Positions 25,238 to 34,606 are shown, counted from the first letter of the stretch. The stretch is DNA of 64,000 nt from Candidatus Aramenus sulfurataquae (GCA_000565255.1 ASRH01000003.1:172459-236458); one strand, 5' to 3'. The notes: a model not told the origin generated them from the sequence alone. Made by a program: numbers and translations.

Positions 25238-27298
25238 ATGAAGAGGACTGACCTAGAGGGAGTAATTAAAGGCAAGGGTAACTTCGTGGACGACCTCCCC
25301 TTCTCTGGATATCATGCAGCGTTCGTTAGGAGTACATATCCTCACGCTAGGATAAGGGTAGACCCGTCAGAAGCTGTGAAGCGAGGCGCGCTAGTCCTAA
25401 CGGGGGAGGATGTAAGGATAATGTCGAGCTCGGTCACCGAAAATGAGGGCTCTGCAACAGTGTTACCCCTTGCCTTCAAGAAGGTCAGGTTTCAAGGTGA
25501 GCCCATAGCCTTGGTTCTGGCAGAAGACCCTTACAAGGCAGTTGACCTTGCTGAACTAGTGAACGTGGACTACGAACCTTTAGAGCCGGTTTCGAACATA
25601 GAGGAGGCCCTCTCAGGGAAGTCCTTGGTTTTCGAGGAAAAGGGCTCAAACGTCGTGTACAACAGGCTCTACGAGTACGGCAGGATGCCGAGAGAGGACA
25701 GGAGCATAGAGCTCGAGCTCTACTGGAGCAGGTCAAGCGGTAACCCCATAGAGACCTATGGCGTGATAGTCTATCCTCAAGGCGACTCGCTAAAGGTTAT
25801 TTCCAACGTGCAAGCCCCCTATTTCCAAGGACAGCTCATCTCCAAGGTATTGGGGAAAGTGAACATGGTTCCTGTGAGGCATGGAGGAAGCTTTGGGGCC
25901 AAGTTCTCTGTAGCAGACTACATAATAGCGCTTGGGCTGGCGTCGAAGAAGTTCAACGTGCCCATAAAGTGGGTAGAGACGAGGACGGAACACTTGATGG
26001 CGTCAAAGAGCTCAGGGCCAGAGAGGAAGTTCAAGGTAACGGCATACTTTAAGTCAGACGGAACGGTCACCGGGCTTGACTTCAAGGTGTGGGAGGACGT
26101 AGGGGCGACGCTGTTTAACGGGCAAGCTTACAAGCCCGAAGGTATACTTGCAGGACCATACAAGGTGAGGAACATAAGGTACGACGCCTCCTTAGTAGCT
26201 ACAAACAAGAACCCAGCAGGAGCTTTCAGGGGGGCAGGGACACCTCCCCACACGTGGGCACTTGAAAGGGTAATGGACGCATTAGCGGACGATCTGAAGG
26301 CGGACAGATCGGAGGTCAGGGAGAAGAACTTAGTCGACTCCTTCCCCTACGAGGCGCCCTATGCGGTGTACGACTCTGGCGACCCAAAGGGGCTGTTGAA
26401 GCTGGCTTTGTCGAGGCAGGACGTATTTGAGCTGAGGAAGAAAGGGTACGGTGTAGGGATAGCTGTCTCCACCGACCCAAGTACTCCTGCTGGACAGGAG
26501 GGAGTGAAGATAGTGCTCAAGAAGGGCAAGGTGGTAGTGAAGATAGGCTACGGACCTGAGGGACAGGGTAACGAACACGTAGCCAAGCTACTTGTGTCAA
26601 AGTTCCTGGGAGTGCCAGTGGAGAAAGTGGACGTGGAGCTGGCAGAGAGCGACGAGGGAGTGACCTCCTTTGGTCCTGGAGGGAGCAGAATGAGCGTTTT
26701 CCTATCTGGCGCAATTAAGGGGGCCGCAGAGGAACTGGTAAGCAAGCTCAAGAGGGAGCTGGGGGCGGAGAAGTTTGAGAACGGTTACTTCATTACCAAG
26801 GAAGGGGAGAGGGTAAACATACTTGAGCTAGAGGGTGAGGCTACTTACGTTGTGTCGCTCCAAGGTAAGAAAGGTAGGTTCTTGGCGTATCCCTTTGCTG
26901 TGGACATAGCAGTTGTGAAGGTAGACGAGACTGGTCTAATAAGGCCAGTGAAGCTAATCGTGTACATAGACCCCGGCACTCCCCTTGACGAAGAGGTGGT
27001 AAAGGAGCAGGTCATCGGAGGATCATACATAGGAGTTTCCTTGGCGCTGTACGAGAGGTACGTATATGAGGAAGGCCAACTGCTCACTACAAGCTTGTCT
27101 GACTACAACATGATCACTGCAGTTGAGGTTCCGGAGTTTGAGGTGAACATAGTTCCTACCCCCTCGCCCTATACTCCCCTGGGCTCAAAGGGGATAGGGG
27201 AGATACCGGTGGGAGTGGCGGCGGCTGCTGTGACAAGCGCTGTGGAAGATCTCCTAAAGAGGAGGGTCAGCAGGATTCCCGTAGACGTGTCCATCTAG
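25238..27298 (+). CDS. molybdenum hydroxylase large subunit (CoxL/aldehyde oxidoreductase family)
   Basis: 686 residues, somewhat short for a family of 700-780. Typical landmarks are GKGNFVDDLPFSGYHAAFVRS at the N-terminus (first 20 shown in shortened form: GKGNFVDD), VRHGGSFGAKF, GAFRGAGTPPHTWALER, IGYGPEGQGNEHVAKLL, SFGPGGSRMS and the terminal LGSKGIGEIP that holds the catalytic Glu. The loop GAFRGAGTP differs from the CO-dehydrogenase Cys-containing loop, so it is more likely an aldehyde or glyceraldehyde oxidoreductase than a CO dehydrogenase. The FAD and 2Fe-2S subunits are absent from the window. The next gene is a CoxG-like SRPBCC protein. Confidence 0.85.
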   Translation: MKRTDLEGVIKGKGNFVDDLPFSGYHAAFVRSTYPHARIRVDPSEAVKRGALVLTGEDVRIMSSSVTENEGSATVLPLAFKKVRFQGEPIALVLAEDPYKAVDLAELVNVDYEPLEPVSNIEEALSGKSLVFEEKGSNVVYNRLYEYGRMPREDRSIELELYWSRSSGNPIETYGVIVYPQGDSLKVISNVQAPYFQGQLISKVLGKVNMVPVRHGGSFGAKFSVADYIIALGLASKKFNVPIKWVETRTEHLMASKSSGPERKFKVTAYFKSDGTVTGLDFKVWEDVGATLFNGQAYKPEGILAGPYKVRNIRYDASLVATNKNPAGAFRGAGTPPHTWALERVMDALADDLKADRSEVREKNLVDSFPYEAPYAVYDSGDPKGLLKLALSRQDVFELRKKGYGVGIAVSTDPSTPAGQEGVKIVLKKGKVVVKIGYGPEGQGNEHVAKLLVSKFLGVPVEKVDVELAESDEGVTSFGPGGSRMSVFLSGAIKGAAEELVSKLKRELGAEKFENGYFITKEGERVNILELEGEATYVVSLQGKKGRFLAYPFAVDIAVVKVDETGLIRPVKLIVYIDPGTPLDEEVVKEQVIGGSYIGVSLALYERYVYEEGQLLTTSLSDYNMITAVEVPEFEVNIVPTPSPYTPLGSKGIGEIPVGVAAAAVTSAVEDLLKRRVSRIPVDVSI

Positions 27299-27431
27299 GT
27301 TATCGACAACTAGCGTCTCACCTATATATCCTCTTGCTGACTAAACGATGACTTGGAATGAGATGCGGTTTTCAATATTTAAGCATATAACGTTGGAGTG
27401 ATGCTTTCTAAACTCAAGTAAGTAGAGCCGA

Positions 27432-27444
27432 TTTATTTAAATTT
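27432..27444 (+). promoter_or_regulatory. TATA box of the SRPBCC gene
   Basis: TTTATTTAAATTT is centred about 28 bp before the GTG at 27467 and supports that unusual start codon. Confidence 0.5.
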
Positions 27445-27466
27445 CTTACAAAAAAGATCTATAATT

Positions 27467-28153
27467 GTGGAAGTCAGCTACGGTTTTGAGGTAGAGCAGA
27501 GTCCTGAGATCGTCAAAGAGTACTTGTCGGATCCAAATAACCTGATGAAGTACGTACCAGCGTTCAAGGGTATCGAGCGTACCGGAGAAGACGAGTGGGA
27601 GCTCAAGATATCTTGGCTCATCACGCTAAAGCTAAACGTAATTAGACAGGTGACTAGGGACGGGGTAACTTACCTTATCAAGAAGACTGAGGGGATGATA
27701 AAAGTAAAGTCTTACCTCAAGTTCGTAATACTACCTACAAAGGGAAGGACCATCGTAAAGCTAATTTTCTTTTACGAGGGGCCATTTGAGGGGATAGCCA
27801 GGAGGCAGACGGAGGCCTTTTACAAAAGGGGGGTGGAGATCTTCAAGAGGGACATGGAGTCAGCGAGGACTTCCGAGAAAACCACAGAAAGCAAGGTGGT
27901 ATTAGGTGGGAACAACCAATTTCCGTCGATCTTGGAGATGAAGACCGTAGAGGTAAAGAGGATATCGGCAAAGGACGTCGAGGACGTTATCGGGGAGGCC
28001 ATAGCTAAAAGCCTCGATGCTCCTATTCTCCTCATCCTCTCAGACGGAGAGAATGTAGTGGAACTTAAGTTCTATGGGGGCGACGTAGTGGAATCCAAGG
28101 GAGACGTAAAGTCCCTTAAGGAGCCCATAAAGGCTATTGTGAAGACTAAGTAA
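27467..28153 (+). CDS. SRPBCC (CoxG-like) protein with C-terminal extension
   Basis: 228 residues from GTG 27467. The first about 140 residues match the SRPBCC fold: VSYGFEVEQSPEIVKEYLSD, PNNLMKYVPAFKGIE, then alternating strands and a final helix (RQTEAFYKRGVEIFKRDME). CoxG-type proteins help recruit or mature molybdenum hydroxylases, and this gene lies 168 bp after a CoxL-like gene. The last about 80 residues (after GGNNQFP) form a separate small alpha/beta segment with LDAPILLILSDGENVVELKF that I do not recognise. Cytoplasmic. It has its own promoter. Confidence 0.7.
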   Translation: MEVSYGFEVEQSPEIVKEYLSDPNNLMKYVPAFKGIERTGEDEWELKISWLITLKLNVIRQVTRDGVTYLIKKTEGMIKVKSYLKFVILPTKGRTIVKLIFFYEGPFEGIARRQTEAFYKRGVEIFKRDMESARTSEKTTESKVVLGGNNQFPSILEMKTVEVKRISAKDVEDVIGEAIAKSLDAPILLILSDGENVVELKFYGGDVVESKGDVKSLKEPIKAIVKTK

Positions 28154-28202
28154 CCCCTCCTTCTCGGTTAGATTAATTTCCTTGTTAATGTTATTAGAGG
28201 TC

Positions 28203-29150
28203 ATGAACTTGTTTGCTTTCTTGCTCGCGCTATCCATTGTGCCACAAGTCATTCACGTGGGTCTGGGCCCCGTCAGCATAACGTCTTACAACAACGAGCT
28301 CTTTGTAGTAAACTACAATTCCAGCACAGTCACAGTTGTGCAAAACGACCAACCTGTAACAAACATAAGTGTGGGTAAAGGGCCAACGATAGCTACAGCC
28401 TCCAAAAGTTACGTTTACGTGGCCAACTTCCTCTCGTCGCAAGTGTCGGTAATAGACCCAAGCACCTTAAAGGTGATCTCCAACATCACATTACCCTCTC
28501 CCTATGCCCTTCTCTACGTACCACAGTACGGCGAGGTTTTCGCTACAGAGACCTTTAGCGACCAAGTTGCCGTGATAAAGGGAACCACAGTTGTAAAGGA
28601 CATAAGCGTAGGCGGGCAACCAACTTACTTGGCGTACGACCCAGGGAACTCGCTGGTGTACGTCTTGGTCCAGTTCCCAAGCCCGCAAGTCCTAGCTATC
28701 TCCCCGGCCAACCACTCCGTCGTTTATTCCGTCCCCCTTGACTACCTCCCTACTACCATGGCATATGGGGGTGGAGAGATCTACGTGACCAGCGTGAACT
28801 CTGGCTACCTTATGACTATACAAGGGGACCACGTGTCTTACCAAAAGGTCGCTGTGGGAATCTTTGGAGTAGCATACTACAACGGTTACCTCTACTTGAC
28901 CGACGTGGAGAACAACTCCGTGTTAGTGTACAAGGACGGGTCCTTCGTTTCCTCAATACCCATGGGCAACAAGCCGTCCTTTATTTACCCATTTAACGGT
29001 AAGGTCTACGTCACCATTTCTGGAGAGGATTACGTCTACTTCTTTAACGCCTATTCCCCTCCAGTAAACCTAGAGTTGCCAGCGTTTATTGTAGGGGTAA
29101 TACTAGTTGTGGTTGCGGTGGCGTACGTCTCTGTGAGGAGACGTTTATGA
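28203..29150 (+). CDS. exported beta-propeller (YVTN-like) protein with C-terminal anchor
   Basis: 315 residues from ATG 28203; a frame from 28182 adds seven residues before the signal peptide (MNLFAFLLALSIVPQVIHV). The body consists of repeated short blades such as VYVANFLSSQVSVIDPSTLKV and TNISVGKGPTI, ending in GNKPSFIYPF, the pattern of YVTN beta-propellers of cell-surface proteins. Several N-x-S/T sites fit archaeal N-glycosylation. A final helix (AFIVGVILVVVAVAYVSV) followed by RRRL anchors it, placing the propeller outside. Possible role in cell-surface binding; partner unknown. Confidence 0.8.
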   Translation: MNLFAFLLALSIVPQVIHVGLGPVSITSYNNELFVVNYNSSTVTVVQNDQPVTNISVGKGPTIATASKSYVYVANFLSSQVSVIDPSTLKVISNITLPSPYALLYVPQYGEVFATETFSDQVAVIKGTTVVKDISVGGQPTYLAYDPGNSLVYVLVQFPSPQVLAISPANHSVVYSVPLDYLPTTMAYGGGEIYVTSVNSGYLMTIQGDHVSYQKVAVGIFGVAYYNGYLYLTDVENNSVLVYKDGSFVSSIPMGNKPSFIYPFNGKVYVTISGEDYVYFFNAYSPPVNLELPAFIVGVILVVVAVAYVSVRRRL

Positions 29151-29170
29151 CTAATTTTTTAGGTTGGTTA

Positions 29171-29180
29171 CTTAAATAAC
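29171..29180 (+). promoter_or_regulatory. TATA box of the methyltransferase gene
   Basis: CTTAAATAAC is centred about 27 bp before the ATG at 29202. Confidence 0.45.
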
Positions 29181-29201
29181 CCCATTTGCGAGATATTACC
29201 A

Positions 29202-29735
29202 ATGTCCTCCATTTTCGACAGCTTGAACTCTTGGAACGTAAAGCCGTTTAGGCGTATGGGGGTAACTATTGACGAGGAAATATACTTGGCAAGATCGTTG
29301 CTGAAGGACGTGGAGTCCTCTAGGCTCGTCTTAGAGATAGGAGGAGGCAACTGTCTAGTTTCCGAGATCCTCAGGAGAAGCGGTAAGGCAAGGGAAGTCA
29401 TAAGCGTGGACACTTGGAACGAGGAGATAACTATTAACGACGTGAAGTCCTATACTAAAGGAGTGGAGCTAGTTAGGAACCTCTTCCCTTTGCCGTTTAG
29501 GGACGAGTCGTTGGACGTGGCCTACTCAGTCCTCTACTTCTACAACGTTAAGAGGGAGAACAGGAGGGAGCTCGCTAGGGAAGTGTACAGGGTATTGAAG
29601 AAGGGAGGTAAGTTCATCTTAGTTGAGCCAGAAATAGTTAGGAACATGAGGAAGGACTTCGTCTCGGCAGGGTTTAAGGAGGAGTCCTACCGCTCTGAGC
29701 AGGCGGTCTTCTTCTCTAAGATGGTAAAGGGATAA
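29202..29735 (+). CDS. class I SAM-dependent methyltransferase
   Basis: 177 residues. The SAM loop is LVLEIGGGNCLVSEIL (motif I), the acidic ribose contact is VISVDTWNEE, and the later segments RDESLDVAYSVLYFYNV and EVYRVLKKGGKFILVEPE are motifs IV and post-VI of class I (Methyltransf_11-like) enzymes. Such small enzymes methylate many substrates, including lipids and quinones. It follows the propeller gene by 50 bp but has its own promoter. A 16-codon ORF beginning MAKKPKGQRYC follows at 29738 and is probably not a gene. Confidence 0.85.
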   Translation: MSSIFDSLNSWNVKPFRRMGVTIDEEIYLARSLLKDVESSRLVLEIGGGNCLVSEILRRSGKAREVISVDTWNEEITINDVKSYTKGVELVRNLFPLPFRDESLDVAYSVLYFYNVKRENRRELAREVYRVLKKGGKFILVEPEIVRNMRKDFVSAGFKEESYRSEQAVFFSKMVKG

Positions 29736-29835
29736 GGATGGCGAAAAAGCCCAAAGGTCAGCGGTACTGCTTTTTCTTTGCCACGTAACTTCGCAGAGAG
29801 CCTCAAAGACTAAAAACGCGGGCAGTTCTCACGTT

Positions 29836-30663
29836 TCACTTTACTTCCCTATTTACTCCCAGCTGGCTTAGCAGTACTCCACCTAACGCCAGCACTGAGC
29901 CTAGAACCTCCATGGGAGTGGGGACGTCGTCAAGTATCACAAATGAGAACAAGTAGGCTGACACGGGGACCATAATGGCAAGAGTTGATGAGTTCAAGGG
30001 ACCAAGGCTCTTCACAGCCGTGAACCAGAAGATGAACCCTAGCGCTTGAGCGAGTAACGCAACTAGAAGGGCGTAGGGCAACCCGTTCAAGGAGAACGAA
30101 TAGGACGCAGGGAGAAATGGGACGACAAAAACCGTGGAGAAAAGCGAGCCGAACGCGTTGAGCTTGATCACGTCAGTCCTCATTAGGTTCCTCCGGAAGT
30201 ATATGGTACCTATCGCCCAAATAATAGCCCCCACTACTGCCACCAAAGAGCCCACGCTAAAGCTCGTGCTGTCCACTGAGATGAAGATCCCCGCAAAAGC
30301 TATGACCGTCCCCGCGATTTGCAGCAAGCTCAACCTCTCGTGCATCAGCCTTAAGAGCACTATGACGAAAATTGGTTGAGTGTATATCAGCACAGAGGTT
30401 AGCGCTGGGTTGGTGGAGAGGTTTATGGCTATGTTGAGAAGGATCACGAAGAGGCCCATGTTCAATATCGCGTTTATCGCCTCCTTAACCCCTATCACCA
30501 TGCCTCTGGCATAAGCTAGCAACACCACTCCTCCGACTAAGAACCTTATGAAAGTAAGGACAAAAGGCGACATAAAGTAGAGGGCTAACTTCGATAGGGG
30601 AAACGAAAGCCCCCAAACTACGACCACTCCTAGGATAGATAGGTATCCTTTTAGGGAGCTCAC
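29836..30663 (-). CDS. EamA/DMT-superfamily transporter
   Basis: 275 residues with ten predicted helices in two EamA repeats. The first repeat starts [23 protein letters not shown], and the second starts [23 protein letters not shown], both typical RhaT/DMT carriers. The second repeat ends with [13 protein letters not shown]. These carry metabolites such as amino acids or nucleotide sugars; substrate unknown. GTG start at 30663 with a strong A/T promoter behind it. It converges with the methyltransferase. Confidence 0.85.
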   Translation of the reverse strand: MSSLKGYLSILGVVVVWGLSFPLSKLALYFMSPFVLTFIRFLVGGVVLLAYARGMVIGVKEAINAILNMGLFVILLNIAINLSTNPALTSVLIYTQPIFVIVLLRLMHERLSLLQIAGTVIAFAGIFISVDSTSFSVGSLVAVVGAIIWAIGTIYFRRNLMRTDVIKLNAFGSLFSTVFVVPFLPASYSFSLNGLPYALLVALLAQALGFIFWFTAVKSLGPLNSSTLAIMVPVSAYLFSFVILDDVPTPMEVLGSVLALGGVLLSQLGVNREVK

Positions 30664-30680
30664 AGTTTACTTAGGGAAGT

Positions 30681-30695
30681 AAATATATTTAAATT
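30681..30695 (-). promoter_or_regulatory. TATA box of the DMT transporter gene
   Basis: AAATATATTTAAAT is centred about 25 bp upstream of the GTG at 30663 on the minus strand, supporting that start. Confidence 0.55.
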
Positions 30696-30874
30696 TATTC
30701 TAGACCGAAAGGAATAATAAATGTCATTCGAAAGTAAATGATCCCCTTCGCCATAACCGTACATCGATAGCGTTATACACTAAAAAGATTTCACATAAAA
30801 GCTTTAACTAAATGGCGTAAGAATGAAAAAATTTAAAAAGAAACATTTAAGAGTACGGTCTACGACCTAATATT

Positions 30875-30976
30875 ATGCAAAAAGCCCTACTGAAGGAAAA
30901 GGAGAAGAAAGAGGAAAGGGTAGAAGAAGAGAGGACAGTGGACCTAACCTCAATAAGGCCTAGGGGTCTAGATTGA
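30875..30976 (+). CDS. small charged ORF leading a two-gene unit
   Basis: 33 residues, starting ATG 30875: MQKALLKEKEKKEERVEEE, then RTVDLTSIRPRGLD. The stop TGA is directly followed by the ATG of the next gene at 30977. TATA-like ACATTTAAG is about 27 bp before the start. The protein is a charged helix with a conserved-looking C-terminus and might be a leader peptide or a partner of the next protein. Its coding status is inferred from tight coupling only. Confidence 0.45.
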   Translation: MQKALLKEKEKKEERVEEERTVDLTSIRPRGLD

Positions 30977-31954
30977 ATGGAGTATAAAGAGGGCGACTTT
31001 TTAAGCGTCCAGCACTACGTGAGGTACTTAATAGCTGAGAAACTTAAGGCCAACGTTAGGAAGATAGACGAATACGTATACTACGAGGTAGGGGAGCTCG
31101 ACGAGTTCTTCCCAGTGAACTTCGTGTTAGGAAAGGACTCATCGACCGGGAAACTGTTCGTGATGCCAGTGAGGAGAAGGTGTTACATCCCCGACGGTTT
31201 CCCAGAGGAGGCTAAGGCCAAGCTGAGGAGGTGTATGGGCTTTGACTACCACGCCTACGAGGATTTCAAGTTCACCAGAGGGATAGGCATAAGACTACAA
31301 GGAGACCTAGTAATGGAAGTAAGGGATGTATTTGAAGACGAAAGGGAAGTCCTTTCTTTCCTGTCCCCTTCTAATTTTCCAGACCTCTTTAACTCTTACG
31401 TGAGGGAGAGGCTAAAGGACGACAAGGAAGTCGCAGAGGTGGAGAGGCTTGGCTCCCTCTACGTGGAGCTCATGGATTACGTATTGAGGTCGACCTTGCC
31501 AAAGGAGAAGGAGAGGGCCGTAATGAGGTTGCTGAGGAAGGTTGAGAAGGAGCTTACTTCCCACTTCGACTTCGAGGTAGTTAACGTCTACGAGAAGAAG
31601 AGGAGCGTTTTCCACAGGAGTGAGAAGTGCATAAGGTTCATAGACGTCCAGGGAGCGCTTGAGAATTTTAGGCGGAGGAAGGCGACAAGGGAGGACTTCG
31701 TGGACTACGTCAAGTCAAGGACGCAGAGCCTTGCGATAAAGTTAGGACACTACACGACCCCACACTTGATAAGGCTCAAGGGAGTGCTAGTTAACGCAGA
31801 GGTGAACTTAGCTGGGGTAATCATGTTTAGCCCTCAAGCAGTTTACTTGAGCCACCCAGAGCATGGAGAAGAGGCATATTACGTGCCAAAGCCCAGTTAC
31901 GTCCTCTTTAGGCTAATGGGCATGGAGCCAGAGCTAGAGGCGTTTCTCTTGTGA
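30977..31954 (+). CDS. uncharacterised 325-residue charged protein
   Basis: No family is recognised. The protein is soluble with no membrane helix. It begins MEYKEGDFLSVQHYVRYL, has several Arg/Lys-rich stretches (KLFVMPVRRRCYIPDGFP, EAKAKLRRCMGFDYHAYEDF), a long charged helix near residues 150-190, then FEVVNVYEKKRSVFHRSEKC. Near the end is a distinct segment (IKLGHYTTPHLIRLKGVLVN, then PQAVYLSHPEHGEEAYYVPK). There are three scattered Cys (in RRRCY, RRCMG, EKCIR) but no metal motif. It follows a 33-codon ORF without spacing, so the two are co-translated. Nucleic-acid binding is possible but unproven. Confidence 0.6.
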   Translation: MEYKEGDFLSVQHYVRYLIAEKLKANVRKIDEYVYYEVGELDEFFPVNFVLGKDSSTGKLFVMPVRRRCYIPDGFPEEAKAKLRRCMGFDYHAYEDFKFTRGIGIRLQGDLVMEVRDVFEDEREVLSFLSPSNFPDLFNSYVRERLKDDKEVAEVERLGSLYVELMDYVLRSTLPKEKERAVMRLLRKVEKELTSHFDFEVVNVYEKKRSVFHRSEKCIRFIDVQGALENFRRRKATREDFVDYVKSRTQSLAIKLGHYTTPHLIRLKGVLVNAEVNLAGVIMFSPQAVYLSHPEHGEEAYYVPKPSYVLFRLMGMEPELEAFLL

Positions 31955-32008
31955 GGCACTTCTGTTTTTCCGAATTAGTTTATTTTCCAGTTTTTCCCTA
32001 GTGGTAGT

Positions 32009-32857
32009 ATGTCTAGCTCTAGCGAGATAGGAGCTTTACAGAGGTTAAGGCAAGGCGTACTTTACTTCATAATAGTCCCACTTTTGTTATTTCTTGCGCT
32101 CGTTTTGGACTTCACGGTAGTAGTGCCTATTTTGGCAGGGTTAATATCCTTAGCTTTGATATTCCTAGGTTACGTTAACATCAGGGAAGGCTTCAAGGAG
32201 TTACTGAGTTACGGAAAGGACACGAGCCTAGGCGTAAGCGCCACTTCTATACTGCTAGCGGGAGTGATCGTGACTCTGATAGGGGCTATTTTAACCGTAA
32301 TAGCTATCGGGCTTGTCGTGTTGATACTTGGGGCAATAATATACTTTATAGGTATGATATTGTTGGGCATAGCCTTCTACAACTTGGGAAAGAGCTACAA
32401 TAACTCAACGCTCAGCACTGCCGGTATACTGATGGCAATACCGATAGGGATAGTTCAGTTTATAGGGGAGATACTTGCGTACGTCGAGTTAGGCCACTTG
32501 GTAAATACGCTCCAGCTGTACCCTCAACAGCCCGGCCAGTTACAGCCATTCCCTCCTCAGCCCCCCCAAGTCCAACCTACTCAAGGCTTCTACCAAGTTG
32601 GGACTGGGATCATAAGGAGTAATGGGACTGCTATCGTCACGGTGTATAGTCCATATCCTGTTAACGTGTCTTACGCAGAGCTTGTCAACTTTGGCTTGAC
32701 TACCACTTCTATAACTCCCACTTTCCTTTCCCAAGGCAATAACGTGATAACAATAAACTTTGGTGGCGTGACAAACCTGTCGTCCGGCACGACGTACACG
32801 GTAAGGATACACCTAATTAACGGTCAGGTCATTGACGCGATCGTCATGTACCAGTAG
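32009..32857 (+). CDS. DUF996-type membrane protein with extracytoplasmic beta domain
   Basis: 282 residues. The first about 165 residues have four or five hydrophobic helices (ending GILMAIPIGIVQFIGEILAYV), matching DUF996 membrane proteins. A Gln/Pro-rich linker (YPQQPGQLQPFPPQPPQV) leads to about 90 residues rich in Thr/Val/Asn with a beta-sandwich look (TAIVTVYSPYPVNVSYAEL, GNNVITINFGGVTNLSSGTT), probably outside the membrane. Function is unknown. It stands alone with 88 bp before the radical SAM gene. Confidence 0.65.
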   Translation: MSSSSEIGALQRLRQGVLYFIIVPLLLFLALVLDFTVVVPILAGLISLALIFLGYVNIREGFKELLSYGKDTSLGVSATSILLAGVIVTLIGAILTVIAIGLVVLILGAIIYFIGMILLGIAFYNLGKSYNNSTLSTAGILMAIPIGIVQFIGEILAYVELGHLVNTLQLYPQQPGQLQPFPPQPPQVQPTQGFYQVGTGIIRSNGTAIVTVYSPYPVNVSYAELVNFGLTTTSITPTFLSQGNNVITINFGGVTNLSSGTTYTVRIHLINGQVIDAIVMYQ

Positions 32858-32945
32858 GATAGATTTTATAAAAGTTCGTATATGAAACATCTAACGTTTT
32901 TTGAAAGAAACCTTTATTTTTAGATATATCTATTAATACTTTATA

Positions 32946-34523
32946 ATGTATGACGTGATCCTCTCTTCAGATAGAGGATCGTTTACCGACTACAACGGCT
33001 CTAGCGTACTAGGCTACGTGGCGTGCATGCCATATAGACTAGTGCCAAGGGTGTTCATGGACAAGTTCTTCACACCCCCCATGAAGACCGACAAGGAGGG
33101 GAAGGCCATCTACGCTCCGTACGCCTTGAGGAAGATCGAGGCAGTGTTGGTAAATTCTGGCTTCAAGGTGGCTGTGATCCCGCCAGAGAAGCTTCACGCC
33201 TTCGCCAGGAAGACGAGGGTAGTTGGCTTTACCGTCCACGATCCCTTTGGCCTCAACCCTGTGAGCGCGAAGCTCTCTTTCCTGTTCGGAGGAGGGCCAA
33301 CATGGACAGCTAAGTTCTTTCAGGAGTTCGCTGAAGAGGTAAAGGGGCTAAAGCAAAGGTTTGGCTTCAAGGTGATAGCAGGAGGGCCAGGGGCGTGGGA
33401 GCTGAGCCTTGCAAAGCCTGAGTGGATTGACGTCCTTTTCTTGAACGAGGCTGAGTTGGATCTCCCTAAGGTGGTAAAGGCCTTGTTGGACAACCAAGAA
33501 GTGCCGAGGATAGTTCACGGGAAGAGCCCGAAAGCAGACCAAATACCGCCAATAGTTAACCCGGCCAGGCTGGGGGAAGTGCAAATAACTAGGGGGTGCC
33601 CAAGGGGTTGTAAGTTCTGTTCCATAACCCCGGAGACGTTTAGGTCAATTCCACTGGACGTGATCAAGAAGGAGGTAGAGGTTAACCTAAGGGGTGGGAT
33701 AAGGAGGGTCGAGTTCATCACCGACGACGTCATGCTCTACGGTTCCCAGAAGCTTAGGACCAACCACGATGCCATAGTCAAGCTCTTTACTGAGGTAATG
33801 GGGATGGGGGTTGACGGCATATGGTTCCCCCATATCTCGGCCCCAGCAGTGAGGGAAAGCCCCAAGACCGTGAGGGCAATGTCTGAGATAGCTAGGTATG
33901 ACGTGGACAGGGCTGCGGCCCCTGTGGTTGGGCTTGAGACTGGGAGCGTGAAGATCATGGAGAAGTACATGTCTGCAAAGGCGTTCCCTTGGACTCCGAG
34001 GGAGTGGAGGGACGTCATCATAGACGCCACTGGCATAATGAACGACAACTACATCTACCCCTGCTACACAATGACAATAGGCTACCCTGAGGAGACTGAA
34101 GAGGACTTAAAGCAGAGCATAGACCTCGTTCAGTCCATAATAGACCACAAGTTCACTGCGTGGGTGTTCCCGTTGCCCGTGATACCAATATCCACTACCT
34201 ATATAGCGAAGAACCCCTATCCCAAGCCTGAGACCCTCCCTGAGGGCTACTGGGACCTGCTCTACATCTCGTGGGTGTACAACTTCAAGGTGACTAGGGA
34301 GCTAGTGCCCATTCTCACTGGCGGGATAAGGAACAATTTAGTCAAGAGGCTTGTGGTTACTATGATAAACAAGACCTTCTCTAACCTCGAGGAAATCTTC
34401 AGGGCGCTGAAGGAGACCAAGGGCGAGTACTCCAAGACTTTCTCTAACGTTAACTTGAACAGCGTAATGGGAGTGATTAAAGCAATTTATTGGCTAATTA
34501 GGCTGAGCGCGAAACCCATATAA
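32946..34523 (+). CDS. B12-binding-type radical SAM protein, Grs/lipid-modifying family candidate
   Basis: 525 residues. The radical SAM cluster motif C-x3-C-x2-C occurs as RGCPRGCKFCS near residue 220. The N-terminal about 200 residues form the B12-binding-like domain (VILSSDRGSFTDYNGSSVLG, KVIAGGPGAWEL, IDVLFLNEAELDLPKVV). After the core come VVGLETGSVKIMEKYM and IGYPEETEEDLKQSIDLV, typical class B methylase-like enzymes. Sulfolobales use several such enzymes to modify tetraether lipids (GDGT ring synthases GrsA/GrsB, calditol synthase); this is a candidate for that group, but specificity cannot be read. TATA-like TTTATTTTTAG lies about 28 bp upstream. Confidence 0.8.
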   Translation: MYDVILSSDRGSFTDYNGSSVLGYVACMPYRLVPRVFMDKFFTPPMKTDKEGKAIYAPYALRKIEAVLVNSGFKVAVIPPEKLHAFARKTRVVGFTVHDPFGLNPVSAKLSFLFGGGPTWTAKFFQEFAEEVKGLKQRFGFKVIAGGPGAWELSLAKPEWIDVLFLNEAELDLPKVVKALLDNQEVPRIVHGKSPKADQIPPIVNPARLGEVQITRGCPRGCKFCSITPETFRSIPLDVIKKEVEVNLRGGIRRVEFITDDVMLYGSQKLRTNHDAIVKLFTEVMGMGVDGIWFPHISAPAVRESPKTVRAMSEIARYDVDRAAAPVVGLETGSVKIMEKYMSAKAFPWTPREWRDVIIDATGIMNDNYIYPCYTMTIGYPEETEEDLKQSIDLVQSIIDHKFTAWVFPLPVIPISTTYIAKNPYPKPETLPEGYWDLLYISWVYNFKVTRELVPILTGGIRNNLVKRLVVTMINKTFSNLEEIFRALKETKGEYSKTFSNVNLNSVMGVIKAIYWLIRLSAKPI

Positions 34524-34606
34524 TTTTTCTGTTTTTCCCTCTATCTAGACGTGCAAGTAGGATTAGTAGAAAGGTAAAAAAGGGTTTTACCTCAAGCTAC
34601 TTCACC

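Noticed and set aside
29738..29788. 16-codon ORF MAKKPKGQRYCFFFAT
   Set aside because: Too short to support; the start resembles some ribosomal-protein leaders but nothing continues.
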